From Tumebacillus permanentifrigoris (lineage in GTDB: Bacteria > Bacillota > Bacilli > Tumebacillales > Tumebacillaceae), in NCBI RefSeq assembly GCF_003148565.1, contig NZ_QGGL01000010.1, forward strand, positions 53,669-117,668: a stretch of 64,000 nt of DNA, in the 5' to 3' direction. Below, piece by piece: positions 17,798 to 27,441 of this stretch (the stretch's first letter is position 1; each line of letters opens with the position of its first letter). Position numbers and translations under genes: made by a program. The notes below the pieces were generated by a model. The model was not told the DNA's origin, did no database searches, and was given only the letters and a program-made list of their open reading frames with translations.

Positions 17798-19507
17798 ATG
17801 TTGAACCATCAACGCTGGAAGGCGGCCTTGCACCTCGTCACCATCGGAGTCGTCGCCGCTCAGATCGCCCCTGCTGGACCTGCGCACGCCTCCGTGCAGC
17901 TGTCGTTGTCTGATGCCATCCGCAGCAGTGTCGACTCCAGTACAACGCTACAGGATCTGCGCATCAACCAAACGCAACAGATGGAACTGGAGCTTGCTCA
18001 AGCCTACCAATCGTTGCGCAATCAGGATGAGAAGGACAATTCGAACAAAGCCAAGGAACACAGCATGAGCCGCGACATCGAGCTCGGCATGAAAGTTCCT
18101 GGAGCCCTCTATAACCAGAAAAAAGTCCAGCATCAAGTGGAGGACATGACCGCCCAGACGCAAGTGCAGACGGAGCAAGCTTATATGACGGCCTACCAAT
18201 CACAGCTCGCTGCAGATCTTGCCCAAGCGGCGGTCGTGAAAGCGGAGAAAAAAGCCAAGGATCTGCACAACAAGCAGGCTTTCGGTTATGCCACCGCCGA
18301 CGAAGTGAAAGCGGCTGACGAACTGGTGGAGCAAGCCCAATCGGGCTACAAAACGGCGCAACTCTCCTTTAAATCGAGCCGACTCGCGCTAGGCTTGCTG
18401 CTTGGCCGAGACCTTGATGGGGATTACCGGTTCGAACTGCCGCGCGTCTACGCCAACTTGAACCAAGAGACCATGTGGAAACTGTATGAGTCTGCCAAAA
18501 AGTCGGACTACAGCCTCTTCCAAGACTCCGAAGCGCTCGGACTCGCCCAAACCAAGTCGGAGATCATCCGTGGACTGTACCTCAAAAAGTTCGGGAGCCA
18601 AGCGACCGATTTGCTGGCGGCGATGTATGAGAAGCCCAATGCGCCAGATTACCAGTCTTTTTCGGCACAGTATGACGGCCTGATCCAGAAATTGAAAAAC
18701 CGTTGGAAGGGCAAAGCGTTGGTGCTGACACTTTCGTTTCCATTTCTCAAAATTGTCCCAAAAGTCGAACTGCAAGGGGAGTACCAGGACGACCGTTACT
18801 TTGAAGATCTGTCGACCTCGCTCCCGCTCGCACTGCTTGAAGTCGACAAAGCGAAGGTCAAGGAAGCGGACACCCGCAACCAACTCGCGGCAAAAACCAA
18901 ACAGTCCTACCTCAACGCCAAGCAGGCGGAGGCCGTCTACCTCCTCGCCCTGACGACCGAAACCGCGATGCAAAAAGCGACCGAAGATGCGGTGCAGAAG
19001 CAAAAGTTCGGTCGGGTGACACAGGACGACGTGGACAAGCAACAGGGCGTGTACGACCAAGCCAAGCAATCCACCGTCTCCACCTACGTCGCGTACAAGC
19101 AAGCGCTCTCCAACCTGAACCTCGTCTCTGGTGGGGGCCTATCCTATGTATCGGGCATCCCCAATACTGCCCCGTCGGAGAGTGGCAATGAGCCGTTTGA
19201 GCAGGAGCAACCCGCACCGAAGTCGTTGGGCATCTGGAGATTGGAACCGGTCGCCACGGGCATGACCAGCACGTTCAAGCTCAAGTTGACAGACGGTTCG
19301 CCAGCCACGCACTACGCATTGCGTTTCAAAAAAGACGGCAAATTGATCGCGGAGAAGCAGCCGATCGCCTCCACGATCACGCACTTGAATCTCGTGTTCC
19401 AAGACCCGAGCGCACTTCAACTTGTGCTCTATGCCGGGGACAAGCAACTGTCTGTCGCCGACCTCGCCGGGTACGCACCGTCTGGCTCGCTGACCGAGAC
19501 CCCGTAA
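17798..19507 (+). CDS. TolC-like secreted coiled-coil protein
   Basis: A 569-residue protein with an N-terminal signal (ALHLVTIGVVAAQIAPAGPA, cut near AHA-SV). Two long helical hairpins follow, each with an outer-membrane-efflux-like pattern (LSLSDAIRSSVDSSTTLQDL; QKFGRVTQDDVDKQQGVYDQ). This is the repeat layout of TolC/OEP proteins, but the organism appears monoderm and no beta-barrel strands are obvious. The last about 110 residues form a small beta domain. AGAGGG lies before the ATG. It is first of a three-gene operon with tight spacing. A periplasm-like or cell-wall-spanning helical conduit or scaffold is possible. Confidence 0.75.
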   Translation: MLNHQRWKAALHLVTIGVVAAQIAPAGPAHASVQLSLSDAIRSSVDSSTTLQDLRINQTQQMELELAQAYQSLRNQDEKDNSNKAKEHSMSRDIELGMKVPGALYNQKKVQHQVEDMTAQTQVQTEQAYMTAYQSQLAADLAQAAVVKAEKKAKDLHNKQAFGYATADEVKAADELVEQAQSGYKTAQLSFKSSRLALGLLLGRDLDGDYRFELPRVYANLNQETMWKLYESAKKSDYSLFQDSEALGLAQTKSEIIRGLYLKKFGSQATDLLAAMYEKPNAPDYQSFSAQYDGLIQKLKNRWKGKALVLTLSFPFLKIVPKVELQGEYQDDRYFEDLSTSLPLALLEVDKAKVKEADTRNQLAAKTKQSYLNAKQAEAVYLLALTTETAMQKATEDAVQKQKFGRVTQDDVDKQQGVYDQAKQSTVSTYVAYKQALSNLNLVSGGGLSYVSGIPNTAPSESGNEPFEQEQPAPKSLGIWRLEPVATGMTSTFKLKLTDGSPATHYALRFKKDGKLIAEKQPIASTITHLNLVFQDPSALQLVLYAGDKQLSVADLAGYAPSGSLTETP

Positions 19508-19524
19508 CGAAAGGAGGCACTCGC

Positions 19525-21561
19525 ATGCCCAAACGATCACATCTTCGACTGTTCAGCGCTGTCATGCTGGCGGCGTTGCTAACTGCCTCATGCCCGTTGC
19601 CGGACGTCTCGGCAGCGACCGTCAGCCGACCCGCTGCCGCCTCCACACCTAACGGCACGTTGCTGATCGGAACCTATTTGGTACAAAAAGAAGCCTTGAC
19701 CCAGTCGGTTTACACCGCTGCCAAAGGCACGATGGCCGATTCTGACCAAGGCGTGTACTACAAGTCTGAATTCGCCGCGGGTGCATGGATGAACATCGGA
19801 ACAGCCAATGACCTCAACGCCCTTTTTAAGGGAGGGAAAAGCGTCTCCGTCCCGTTCGACACCATCGACGACCTGCAGATTGCGTTCTGGATCTACTTGC
19901 AAGAGGGCAAGCCTCGACTTGTCAGCTTCCTGACCTCGACGGAAGTGCGCACGAGCATCGCAAGCGTCACAGACAAACTGGAAGCGAAAAAAACAGCAGC
20001 CCAAACGGCATCTGACAGCGAGATCAGCCAACTTGCGCTCGACGTGGCGACCTTGCAAGCGCAACTCGATTTTTTGACGGCGGTGCAGAACGGCGAAGAG
20101 AGCAAAGCGTTGGCGGCGTTGGATCGTCAAGCGGACCCCGCCTCGGCCGCGTCGACCGACCTTCAACAAGCGCAGGAAACCCAGCGTCAGAACTTGCAAG
20201 CCCAGCTCGACCAAGCCAAAAAAGACCTCGTGGCGGCCCTCGCCTCTGGTGATGCCGCCCAAGCGACCGAACTGCAAGCCTCGATCCAAAACCTGACCAC
20301 CCAACTGCAACAGCTCGACGCCCAGGCGACAGAAACCAGCCTCCAAGCGGCGGGAGAGAAACTGACGGGGCTGTTACAAGATTTGCAAAAAGCGACCACG
20401 GCTTCCCAATCGCAGACGGCGATCAAGTTGCTCCCTCAGATTGTCCAAGCATCCGCCGCGCTCGAAGACGTCCGCCAAGGGCTTTTGCAAAAGCAACTGG
20501 CGCTGACCACCGATGCGCAAGCGCAGGCAGACCTCCGCAAGCAGTCGTCAGAAGCGACACAAGCCACGCTGCTGGCGACGAATGGCAGGCTCCGCAAAGC
20601 ACAGGAGCAAGCCAAGCTCACAGGACAGGTCGAACTCGCGAACTCCTTGCTGCTGTTGCTTCAAGAGAACAACGCCAAGCGCGAGACCCTGCGCCAAGCG
20701 GACAAGCAAGCTCGCCTCGTCGCGTTGCAAAATCAAGTGATTACGCTCAAGTCTCAATACGCACAGACCCCGACCGATGCGCTTTTGCTTGCTATCGTGA
20801 AGACCGAGGCACAAGTGAAAGCTGAACAACAGAACGTGCCAGATGATGCCACGATGGCGCAGGAGGATGTGAACTTCCTGCAAGGCTTGATCGATACGCG
20901 CAACGCCGAGGGCGATGCGACCAGTGCAGCCGAATTGCAACCACAGCTCACAGATGCCAAGCGGCGTTTGGTGCATGCAACAAAAACGCCGCTTTTTTTA
21001 CAGAAGTATGGGGTGGAGGCCAAACAACTTGAACTGGGCAAGCCGAACGCGGCGCTCAGCGACTTGCACAAGCAGTCGATCACCCAGATCGAAGCTGTTG
21101 AGCTCACGCGCTATACCAAGGATGAACTCGCCGTGCTGAAGCAACTGAGCGACCAACTGGACAAGCAGCTCAGCCAACCGCATCAGATTCTACCCGTCGA
21201 TCATCTCATCTCCAACTCGATCGACTTCAAACTGACCGCACCGCTCGTCCGGCTCAACGGGACGACGATGGTGCCGATCCGCACGTTGCTCGAAGGCTTC
21301 GGCGCACAAGTGCAATGGGAGGACGCGGAGCAGATGGTGCGCGTGGAGTACCGTGGACGCACCGTTGTGGCGTGGATTGGCAACAACCGCTACCACGTCA
21401 ATGGTGAACCCAAAACCATCGATGTTGCCCCGATACTTGCGGTCGAACGCACGTATGTCCCGTTGCGACTGCTCGTGGAAGCGTTCGGTTTTGATGTGCA
21501 GTGGGATGAACCGACCGAGACGATTGACATCAAAGCCCTGCCAGCGGAGGTGACACGATGA
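19525..21561 (+). CDS. secreted coiled-coil protein with copper-amine-oxidase-N (stalk) domain
   Basis: A 678-residue protein with an N-terminal signal (LFSAVMLAALLTASCPLPDV; the Cys could also be lipidated). Residues about 150-540 are extended Gln/Ala/Leu-rich coiled coil (LQAQLDQAKKDLVAALASGD). The last about 120 residues are a copper-amine-oxidase-N1/stalk domain (APLVRLNGTTMVPIRTLLEG; VERTYVPLRLLVEAFGFDVQ), a common Firmicute cell-surface module that is not a copper oxidase by itself. AAAGGAGG precedes the ATG. The stop overlaps the next ATG (21558-21561), so the coiled-coil protein and the membrane pseudo-cyclase are probably made in step. Confidence 0.8.
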   Translation: MPKRSHLRLFSAVMLAALLTASCPLPDVSAATVSRPAAASTPNGTLLIGTYLVQKEALTQSVYTAAKGTMADSDQGVYYKSEFAAGAWMNIGTANDLNALFKGGKSVSVPFDTIDDLQIAFWIYLQEGKPRLVSFLTSTEVRTSIASVTDKLEAKKTAAQTASDSEISQLALDVATLQAQLDFLTAVQNGEESKALAALDRQADPASAASTDLQQAQETQRQNLQAQLDQAKKDLVAALASGDAAQATELQASIQNLTTQLQQLDAQATETSLQAAGEKLTGLLQDLQKATTASQSQTAIKLLPQIVQASAALEDVRQGLLQKQLALTTDAQAQADLRKQSSEATQATLLATNGRLRKAQEQAKLTGQVELANSLLLLLQENNAKRETLRQADKQARLVALQNQVITLKSQYAQTPTDALLLAIVKTEAQVKAEQQNVPDDATMAQEDVNFLQGLIDTRNAEGDATSAAELQPQLTDAKRRLVHATKTPLFLQKYGVEAKQLELGKPNAALSDLHKQSITQIEAVELTRYTKDELAVLKQLSDQLDKQLSQPHQILPVDHLISNSIDFKLTAPLVRLNGTTMVPIRTLLEGFGAQVQWEDAEQMVRVEYRGRTVVAWIGNNRYHVNGEPKTIDVAPILAVERTYVPLRLLVEAFGFDVQWDEPTETIDIKALPAEVTR

Positions 21562-24404
21562 AGCGTTACCTCTGGCGTGTCGTGTTGCTCCTGCTCGCGA
21601 TGACGCTGCTGTCTATCGGTCTTTGGGTGAAAAATGACTACTTCACCCTCCACCCGTTGGAGCGCTCCGTCATGCTGAAAAGCCCTACCCGCGTGCTCGC
21701 CGATCACGACTCGCTCTACATCATCACCAGATCGAAGGAAGGTCTCGTCAAGTACCACCGAGATGGCTCATGGGAATACGACATCGACGTCCCGACGCTT
21801 GAAGATCTGGAAGCGTTGACGCCGACGATCGACAGTCCTGACAAACTTGACCCAACGAAACTCAATGCGGATAACTTCTACCTCCGATACGGCGACGCTG
21901 TGCCAGATGGACAGGGGGGTCTGTATACGCTGGTGCAAGTGCTCGACGACAAAGCCTTGGTCCTCAAGTACGAAGTGCTGTACCATTATGATGCACAAGG
22001 TGAGATCGACCCGAGCTGGGGCGTACACATCCGCAAGTACGATACCAAGAAAAACGCGTCGCTGCGCACCGGCACCACCAAGGCTCTGCAGATGAATGAC
22101 GGCCAGTTCACCTATATCTCCCAAGAGGAGGGGGAACTGCGCTGGAACCGCTGGGATGACGTCCTGCACAAGTTCGTCACCTCCGAAAAACTCGCGGTCC
22201 CAAGCAATCTCTACCTCTCCGAAGTGCTCGGTTCCAAGCCAGCAGACCTGCTCTATACCACGCAGCAGGGCGTGCTCTACAAGCGCGGAGGACAGCAACT
22301 CTACCCGCTGGCCAACGCTGGCACAAGCGACACCGCGTTTGTGGAAAACATCCAAACCGATGCCCGAGGCGAGGTCTGGTTCCTCGATCCTTACGGCAAA
22401 AGCGTCAAACGCCTCGACCCGACCCGAGCGGAGGGCGTCCAGACCATGCTCGACGTGCCACAGGTCGAGCAGGAACTGGGCAAGTCCTTCTCCCACGGCA
22501 ATCGCAAATCGGCGAGCTTCAGCTGGATGAATGTCGCGCCAGATGGGACCTTGATGCTGATCTTGGAGGATCATCTCATCCTCGCCAGCGCGGACGGACA
22601 CACGCAAACGCTTGATTACTCGACCCACATCCTGACCAAGCAGTGGGTGTATTGGGGTGGGCTCGTTCTGCTCGCCTTGCTGTTCGGCTGGCTGGGCAAG
22701 ATCCTGTACCGTGACATCATGCCGAAGTCGATCATTCTCAAGCAGGTGTTCATCCTGTTCCCACTCGTCGCTCTGTGCATGAGCGGTCTCGCGGTGATCG
22801 TACAGTTTCAAATGAATGACATCACCGACACAGAAGTCCGTCGCTCGATGGAATATGTCGTCCAAGACGCAGAGGGTCTCGTACATCCAGAGAAGCTTGC
22901 CAACATCAACTCTCCTCGCGATTTCATGAGCCCAGACTACCAAGCGTTGACCGCTGACATGCAAAAAGAGGAGCATGACGGACGTTACTACACGATGGTG
23001 CACAAAGTCGAAGGGGACCGCGCCTACAGCGTGTACGAGGACGACAACGATTTCCGAATGTTTGACTCGTTCACCTTGACGACTGACGATGACAGCCTGT
23101 CCTCGTGCAAGATGTACAACAAGGAACTGAACATGTACGAAACGTTGGATCAAACCCAATTCAACACGCACTTGACGGAGCGCAAACTGGTCACCTGCCA
23201 GTCGGAGGACGAGAACGGTACGTGGCTGTTTGCCCTCGGGCCGCTGTTTGATACCAGCAAGACGAAGTTGGTCGGCGTTTTTGAGGCCGGTGTGAACATG
23301 CACAGCTACCAGCAAGATATGGAGTTCAACCGGTACGTAACGCTGTTGATCGTAGCGGTGTTCACGATTCTCATCCTCGTCGTGATCTTCCTGGTCACGT
23401 GGTTGCAATTGCGCCGAATCACCACCCTCAAGGAGAGCGTCAACCAGCTCAAAACCAATCCAGAGGAGACGCGAACCACTTGGGTCGAGGACAATTCCCA
23501 AGACCAAGTGGGCGAACTCGGACGTTCCTTCAATGAGATGGCCTCCGCGATTCAGGCGAATATCGAGCAGACCAAAAAAGTTCGCGATGCCTACAAGCGA
23601 TATTTCCCGGAAAATCTCGAAGCGTATCTCGGCAAAGAGATCACGGCCTTGGACCTTGGGGATCAAAAAGTGTTGGAGCGGATGACCGTGCTGGTCATCA
23701 ACATCCGCAACTTCCACCAAGAGGTCAAAGACCCGGCAGGCACCTACGACCTGATCAACAATCGCTTCCTCAAGCATGTCTCAGAGGAGATCACGAAGCA
23801 TGGGGGCATGATCGGGAAGTTTATGGAAGCCGGCGTGATCGCGCTGTTCCCGCAACAGCCTGCCGATGCCTATCGTGCCGCGGTCGGCATGTGCCACCGC
23901 TTGCAACGCCAGATTCCCTCTGGCGTTGGAGTTGGCGTTCACCAAGGGGACATCACACTCGGGGTGATCGGGGCCGAGGATCGATTGGACAGCAGTTTGA
24001 TCTCCGACCAAGTGATCCTGACAGGCACGCTGGAACGGCTCACCGGAAAATTCGGCGTTCGCTTGTTGACCACGCAGACGACCTACCTCGCAGCAGACGC
24101 CGCAGCCAATGCACGCTATATCGGCAAGCTGCTGCTCGACGGGCAAACGCTCGAACTGTACGATGTCTTTGCCGCAGACGAGCCAGAAATCGCCCGTTTG
24201 AAATCAGAGACCAAGCGCCTGTTCGAAGAAGGCGTGACCTTCTTCCAGCATGGACGATTCTATGACGCCCGCGAGCGGTTCGTCGAAGTGATGCGTCGCT
24301 ACCCGCAGGATCTCATCGCACTGGCGTACTTCAACCAGAGCGACGAATACCTGCGCACCAACGTTTCCCTGCAATGGGCAGGTACTCTGACTGTCCAACT
24401 GTAA
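21558..24404 (+). CDS. multi-domain membrane sensor with HAMP and degenerate class III cyclase domain
   Basis: A 948-residue protein. Order: membrane segment (3-23), outer propeller-like region (30-355), two membrane segments (about 362-383 and 395-420), outer sensor region (420-590, Cache-like), membrane segment (593-615), HAMP (615-675), class III cyclase fold (705-880), and a short TPR-like tail. In the cyclase fold the first metal Asp is replaced (LVINIRNF where families have DIxGF). The second is lost too (GKFMEAGVIALF where GDA is expected). The Asn/Arg pair is replaced (QVILTGTLERL for xVNLAxRLE). It is therefore probably a nucleotide-binding or signalling pseudo-enzyme. It is coupled by a 4-base overlap to the stalk-domain gene. 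Confidence 0.83.
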   Translation: MKRYLWRVVLLLLAMTLLSIGLWVKNDYFTLHPLERSVMLKSPTRVLADHDSLYIITRSKEGLVKYHRDGSWEYDIDVPTLEDLEALTPTIDSPDKLDPTKLNADNFYLRYGDAVPDGQGGLYTLVQVLDDKALVLKYEVLYHYDAQGEIDPSWGVHIRKYDTKKNASLRTGTTKALQMNDGQFTYISQEEGELRWNRWDDVLHKFVTSEKLAVPSNLYLSEVLGSKPADLLYTTQQGVLYKRGGQQLYPLANAGTSDTAFVENIQTDARGEVWFLDPYGKSVKRLDPTRAEGVQTMLDVPQVEQELGKSFSHGNRKSASFSWMNVAPDGTLMLILEDHLILASADGHTQTLDYSTHILTKQWVYWGGLVLLALLFGWLGKILYRDIMPKSIILKQVFILFPLVALCMSGLAVIVQFQMNDITDTEVRRSMEYVVQDAEGLVHPEKLANINSPRDFMSPDYQALTADMQKEEHDGRYYTMVHKVEGDRAYSVYEDDNDFRMFDSFTLTTDDDSLSSCKMYNKELNMYETLDQTQFNTHLTERKLVTCQSEDENGTWLFALGPLFDTSKTKLVGVFEAGVNMHSYQQDMEFNRYVTLLIVAVFTILILVVIFLVTWLQLRRITTLKESVNQLKTNPEETRTTWVEDNSQDQVGELGRSFNEMASAIQANIEQTKKVRDAYKRYFPENLEAYLGKEITALDLGDQKVLERMTVLVINIRNFHQEVKDPAGTYDLINNRFLKHVSEEITKHGGMIGKFMEAGVIALFPQQPADAYRAAVGMCHRLQRQIPSGVGVGVHQGDITLGVIGAEDRLDSSLISDQVILTGTLERLTGKFGVRLLTTQTTYLAADAAANARYIGKLLLDGQTLELYDVFAADEPEIARLKSETKRLFEEGVTFFQHGRFYDARERFVEVMRRYPQDLIALAYFNQSDEYLRTNVSLQWAGTLTVQL

Positions 24405-24442
24405 AAAAAGGAGGAGAGCCGAGCGGCTTTCCTCCTTTTTTT
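24403..24442 (+). terminator. terminator of the TolC-like/pseudo-cyclase operon
   Basis: An A-run, the stem GGAGGA-GAGCC/GGCTTTCCTCC with a GAGC loop, and a run of seven T. Confidence 0.88.
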
Positions 24443-24472
24443 GTGTACACTAGGTAACAACAGCAAAAAGGA

Positions 24473-24502
24473 TGGCAACTGAAATCTGGTCTGTGTTACA
24501 AT
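24473..24502 (+). promoter_or_regulatory. sigma-A-like promoter for dxs (extended -10)
   Basis: TGGCAA, 18 bases, TACAAT, with TG one base before the -10 box. The dxs start is 50 bases downstream. The -35 match is weak, so the extended -10 carries the call. Confidence 0.45.
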
Positions 24503-24551
24503 GCTTACTACGAGTGACTTTTTTTGACTACCTAGAAGTGAGGCGGTACAC

Positions 24552-26444
24552 ATGCTGCTTGAACAAATCAATACCCCCTCTGATATAAAGAATTTGTCGG
24601 TGGACCAATTGAATCAACTCGCGGAGGAGATTCGACAATTCCTCATCGAGAACTTGGCGACGACAGGCGGTCACTTTGGTTCGAATCTGGGGGCCGTGGA
24701 ATTGACCCTCGCGTTGCACCAGACCTTTGACTCGCCGCGTGACAAGATCATTTGGGACGTAGGACATCAAGCGTATGTACACAAGATCTTGACCGGTCGG
24801 AAGCATCTCTTCCCGACCCTGCGCAAATTCAAGGGGTTGTCAGGCTTCCCGAAACGTTCGGAATCGGAGCATGACATGTTTGACGTTGGCCATGCCAGCA
24901 CTTCCATCTCGGCGGCGATGGGCTATGCCTGCGCACGAGACATCGATGGCGAGGACAACAAAGTCATCGCCGTGATCGGTGACGGATCGATGACGGGTGG
25001 GATGGCGTTTGAAGCGCTTAACCATGCCGGACACCTCGGCACCGATATGCTCGTCGTCCTCAACGACAACGAGATGTCGATTGCACCGAACGTCGGTGCG
25101 ATTTCCAATTACCTAACCAAACTGCGCGTCGATCCGACCTATTCGACGTTTAAAAAAGATATCGCCAGCTTCCTGCACAAGTTCGGTGAGTTGGGTGACA
25201 AAACCACCAAAGTGCTCGATCGCTTCAAGGACTCCTTCAAGAGCTTCCTCGTGCCGGGCATGCTCTTCGAAGAATTTGGCTTCACCTATCTCGGCCCGAT
25301 CAATGGTCATGATCTGCCCACGCTCTTGAAGTACATGCAGCGTGCGAAGAACACCAAGGGTCCGGTCCTCTTGCACGTCGTCACCCAAAAAGGCAAAGGC
25401 TATGCAGTGGCAGCCGATGCCCCGGACAAGATGCACTCCGTCAGCAAAGGCTTCAACCTTGCCAAAAGCGATGCTCCCAAAGTTGTGAAGGCTGCACCGC
25501 CACAATACCCGAACATGTTTGCCGACACGATGATTGAACTGGCGGCACAGGACCCAGACATCGTCGCGATCACGCCGGCGATGCTTCCAGGGTCTGGTCT
25601 GATCAAGTTCCAAGAGGCGTTCCCCGAGCGTTGCTATGACGTGGGAATCGCGGAGCAGCACGCGGCGACATTTGCCGCGGGGATGGCGTGCACGGGCAAA
25701 AAGCCGGTGCTGGCGATCTACTCGACGTTCTTGCAACGCGCCTACGACCAAGCGATCCACGACATTGCGATCCAGAACTTGCCAGTCACGATCGCGATCG
25801 ACCGGGCGGGACTGGTCGGGAATGACGGGGAGACGCACCAAGGGGCGTTCGACATCGCGTTCCTGCGTTGCATCCCGAACTTCACGGTCATGGCTCCGAA
25901 GGACGAGAACGAATTCCGCAACATGCTCTACACCGCGGTCAACCACGGCGCACCGGTGGCCGTTCGTTACCCGCGCGGAGCAGGTCTTGGCGTCGCGATC
26001 GACTCGGAATTCCAGACGCTGCCGATCGGCAAGTCGGAAGTGATCCGCGATGGTCAGGACGTTGCGATCCTCGCGCTCGGTTCGATGGTTCCAGTGGCTA
26101 TGCGAGCTGCAGAAGCCTTGAAGGAGAACGGCATCGACGCGAAGGTCGTCAACATGCGCTTCGTGAAGCCGCTCGATGAGGAACTGTTGTTGGACCTCGC
26201 CAAGACGGGAACGCGCATCGTCACCGTCGAGGAAGGGTCGACGCTGGGCGGGATGGGCAGCGCCGTGATGGAATTCTACGCGCTCAACCGCATCTACGGC
26301 ATGGAGATCTACCCGCTAGGTCTGCCAGATCTGTTCGTGGAACACGGTGATCCGCAACAATTGCTCGACCATGTCGGCCTCAACGTCGACTCGCTGGTCG
26401 AATTGGTCAAGACGATGGCGCCGCGTAAACAAAAGCGTGCGTAA
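24552..26444 (+). CDS. dxs: 1-deoxy-D-xylulose-5-phosphate synthase
   Basis: A 630-residue thiamine-diphosphate enzyme that condenses pyruvate and glyceraldehyde-3-phosphate to DXP, the entry step of the MEP isoprenoid pathway (also feeding thiamine and pyridoxal). Visible motifs are HFGSNLGAVELTLALH near the N-terminus, GDGSMTGGMAFEALNHAG (ThDP/metal site), and in the transketolase half DVGIAEQHAATFAAGMA and AIDRAGLVGNDGETHQGAFD. Length is normal (about 620-640). ATG 24552 follows GTGAGGCGG. It heads the dxs-tlyA-nadK-argR-recN run usual in Bacillales, and is followed by its own terminator. Confidence 0.97.
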   Translation: MLLEQINTPSDIKNLSVDQLNQLAEEIRQFLIENLATTGGHFGSNLGAVELTLALHQTFDSPRDKIIWDVGHQAYVHKILTGRKHLFPTLRKFKGLSGFPKRSESEHDMFDVGHASTSISAAMGYACARDIDGEDNKVIAVIGDGSMTGGMAFEALNHAGHLGTDMLVVLNDNEMSIAPNVGAISNYLTKLRVDPTYSTFKKDIASFLHKFGELGDKTTKVLDRFKDSFKSFLVPGMLFEEFGFTYLGPINGHDLPTLLKYMQRAKNTKGPVLLHVVTQKGKGYAVAADAPDKMHSVSKGFNLAKSDAPKVVKAAPPQYPNMFADTMIELAAQDPDIVAITPAMLPGSGLIKFQEAFPERCYDVGIAEQHAATFAAGMACTGKKPVLAIYSTFLQRAYDQAIHDIAIQNLPVTIAIDRAGLVGNDGETHQGAFDIAFLRCIPNFTVMAPKDENEFRNMLYTAVNHGAPVAVRYPRGAGLGVAIDSEFQTLPIGKSEVIRDGQDVAILALGSMVPVAMRAAEALKENGIDAKVVNMRFVKPLDEELLLDLAKTGTRIVTVEEGSTLGGMGSAVMEFYALNRIYGMEIYPLGLPDLFVEHGDPQQLLDHVGLNVDSLVELVKTMAPRKQKRA

Positions 26445-26457
26445 CATAGCTGTACCT

Positions 26458-26487
26458 ACGGGCGGGACGCATGTCTTGCCCGTTTTT
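26458..26487 (+). terminator. terminator after dxs
   Basis: The stem ACGGGC...GCCCGT with an inner GGAC/GTC pairing is followed by five T. Confidence 0.7.
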
Positions 26488-26532
26488 AGTGAACGGTAAC
26501 AAACAGACAATCTCAACGACAGAGGGTATGAT

Positions 26533-27351
26533 ATGAGCGCGAAGGAACGGTTAGATGTACTTTTAGTGGAACAAGGTCTCTATGAAAGCCGCGAGAAAGC
26601 CAAGGCAGCCGTCATGGCCGGGCTGGTTTCCGTCGATGGCGAACGCGTCGACAAAGCGGGCACCAAGATCAAGGTCGAAGCCACGATCACCGTCAAGGGC
26701 GAGCTGCATCCGTATGTCTCGCGCGGCGGCCTCAAGTTGGAAAAGGCGATCGCCACATTTGGCGAATCGCTGGTGGACAAGGTCGTGATGGACGTCGGAG
26801 CCTCCACAGGGGGATTCACCGACTGTGCGTTGCAAAATGGGGCCAAGCAAGTCTACTCGATCGACGTTGGCTATGGTCAACTGGCGTGGAAACTGCGCAA
26901 CGACCCGCGTGTGGTCGTGATGGAGCGCACGAACTTCCGCCACTTGAAACGTGAGGATCTCAAAGGAGAAACCCCGCAAGTGGCGGTGATGGACGTGTCG
27001 TTCATCTCGATCCGCCTGCTGTTGCCGGTGATCTCCAGCCTGTTGTCGGAGGATGGGGTTTTGTTGACGCTGATCAAGCCGCAGTTCGAGGCGGGTCGTG
27101 AGCGCGTCGGGAAAAATGGCATCGTCCGCGACCCGGAGGTCCATCGCGACGTGCTGGTGCATGTACTGGGTTCGGCGGTCAACCAAGGCTTTCAGGTACA
27201 AGAGGTCACCTACTCGCCGATCACGGGCGGGGATGGCAACATTGAATTTTTGGCACACTTGACCAAGCAAGGGACAGGCTTGAATGCAGATGAGATTCCA
27301 GTCAAGATCGACGCCGTCGTCCAAGCCGCACACGCGAGCTTGGAGCGATAA
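26533..27351 (+). CDS. tlyA: TlyA-family 2'-O-ribose rRNA methyltransferase
   Basis: A 272-residue protein. Residues 1-60 form an S4 RNA-binding domain (ERLDVLLVEQGLYESREKAK), then an FtsJ-like methyltransferase with SAM motif DVGASTGGFTDCALQNGAKQ and the catalytic-region segment QVAVMDVSFISIRLLLP. TlyA proteins methylate cytidine 2'-OH in rRNA. The B. subtilis orthologue (yqxC) sits in the same place between the isoprenoid genes and argR/recN. The start ATG follows GAGGGT. Confidence 0.93.
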   Translation: MSAKERLDVLLVEQGLYESREKAKAAVMAGLVSVDGERVDKAGTKIKVEATITVKGELHPYVSRGGLKLEKAIATFGESLVDKVVMDVGASTGGFTDCALQNGAKQVYSIDVGYGQLAWKLRNDPRVVVMERTNFRHLKREDLKGETPQVAVMDVSFISIRLLLPVISSLLSEDGVLLTLIKPQFEAGRERVGKNGIVRDPEVHRDVLVHVLGSAVNQGFQVQEVTYSPITGGDGNIEFLAHLTKQGTGLNADEIPVKIDAVVQAAHASLER

Positions 27352-27441
27352 AAAAAGGAATTTTTATTCACGATAGCGAATGCTTTTCTAAGAAAGCGCT
27401 GTCTGAATGCGCGAAGTGTCGACAGAACGGAGGGCATCCTT

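Noticed and set aside
21768-23777. 669-codon open frame on the minus strand
   Set aside because: It lies wholly antisense to the pseudo-cyclase gene, whose domains and motifs are clear; no recognisable motif in the shadow.
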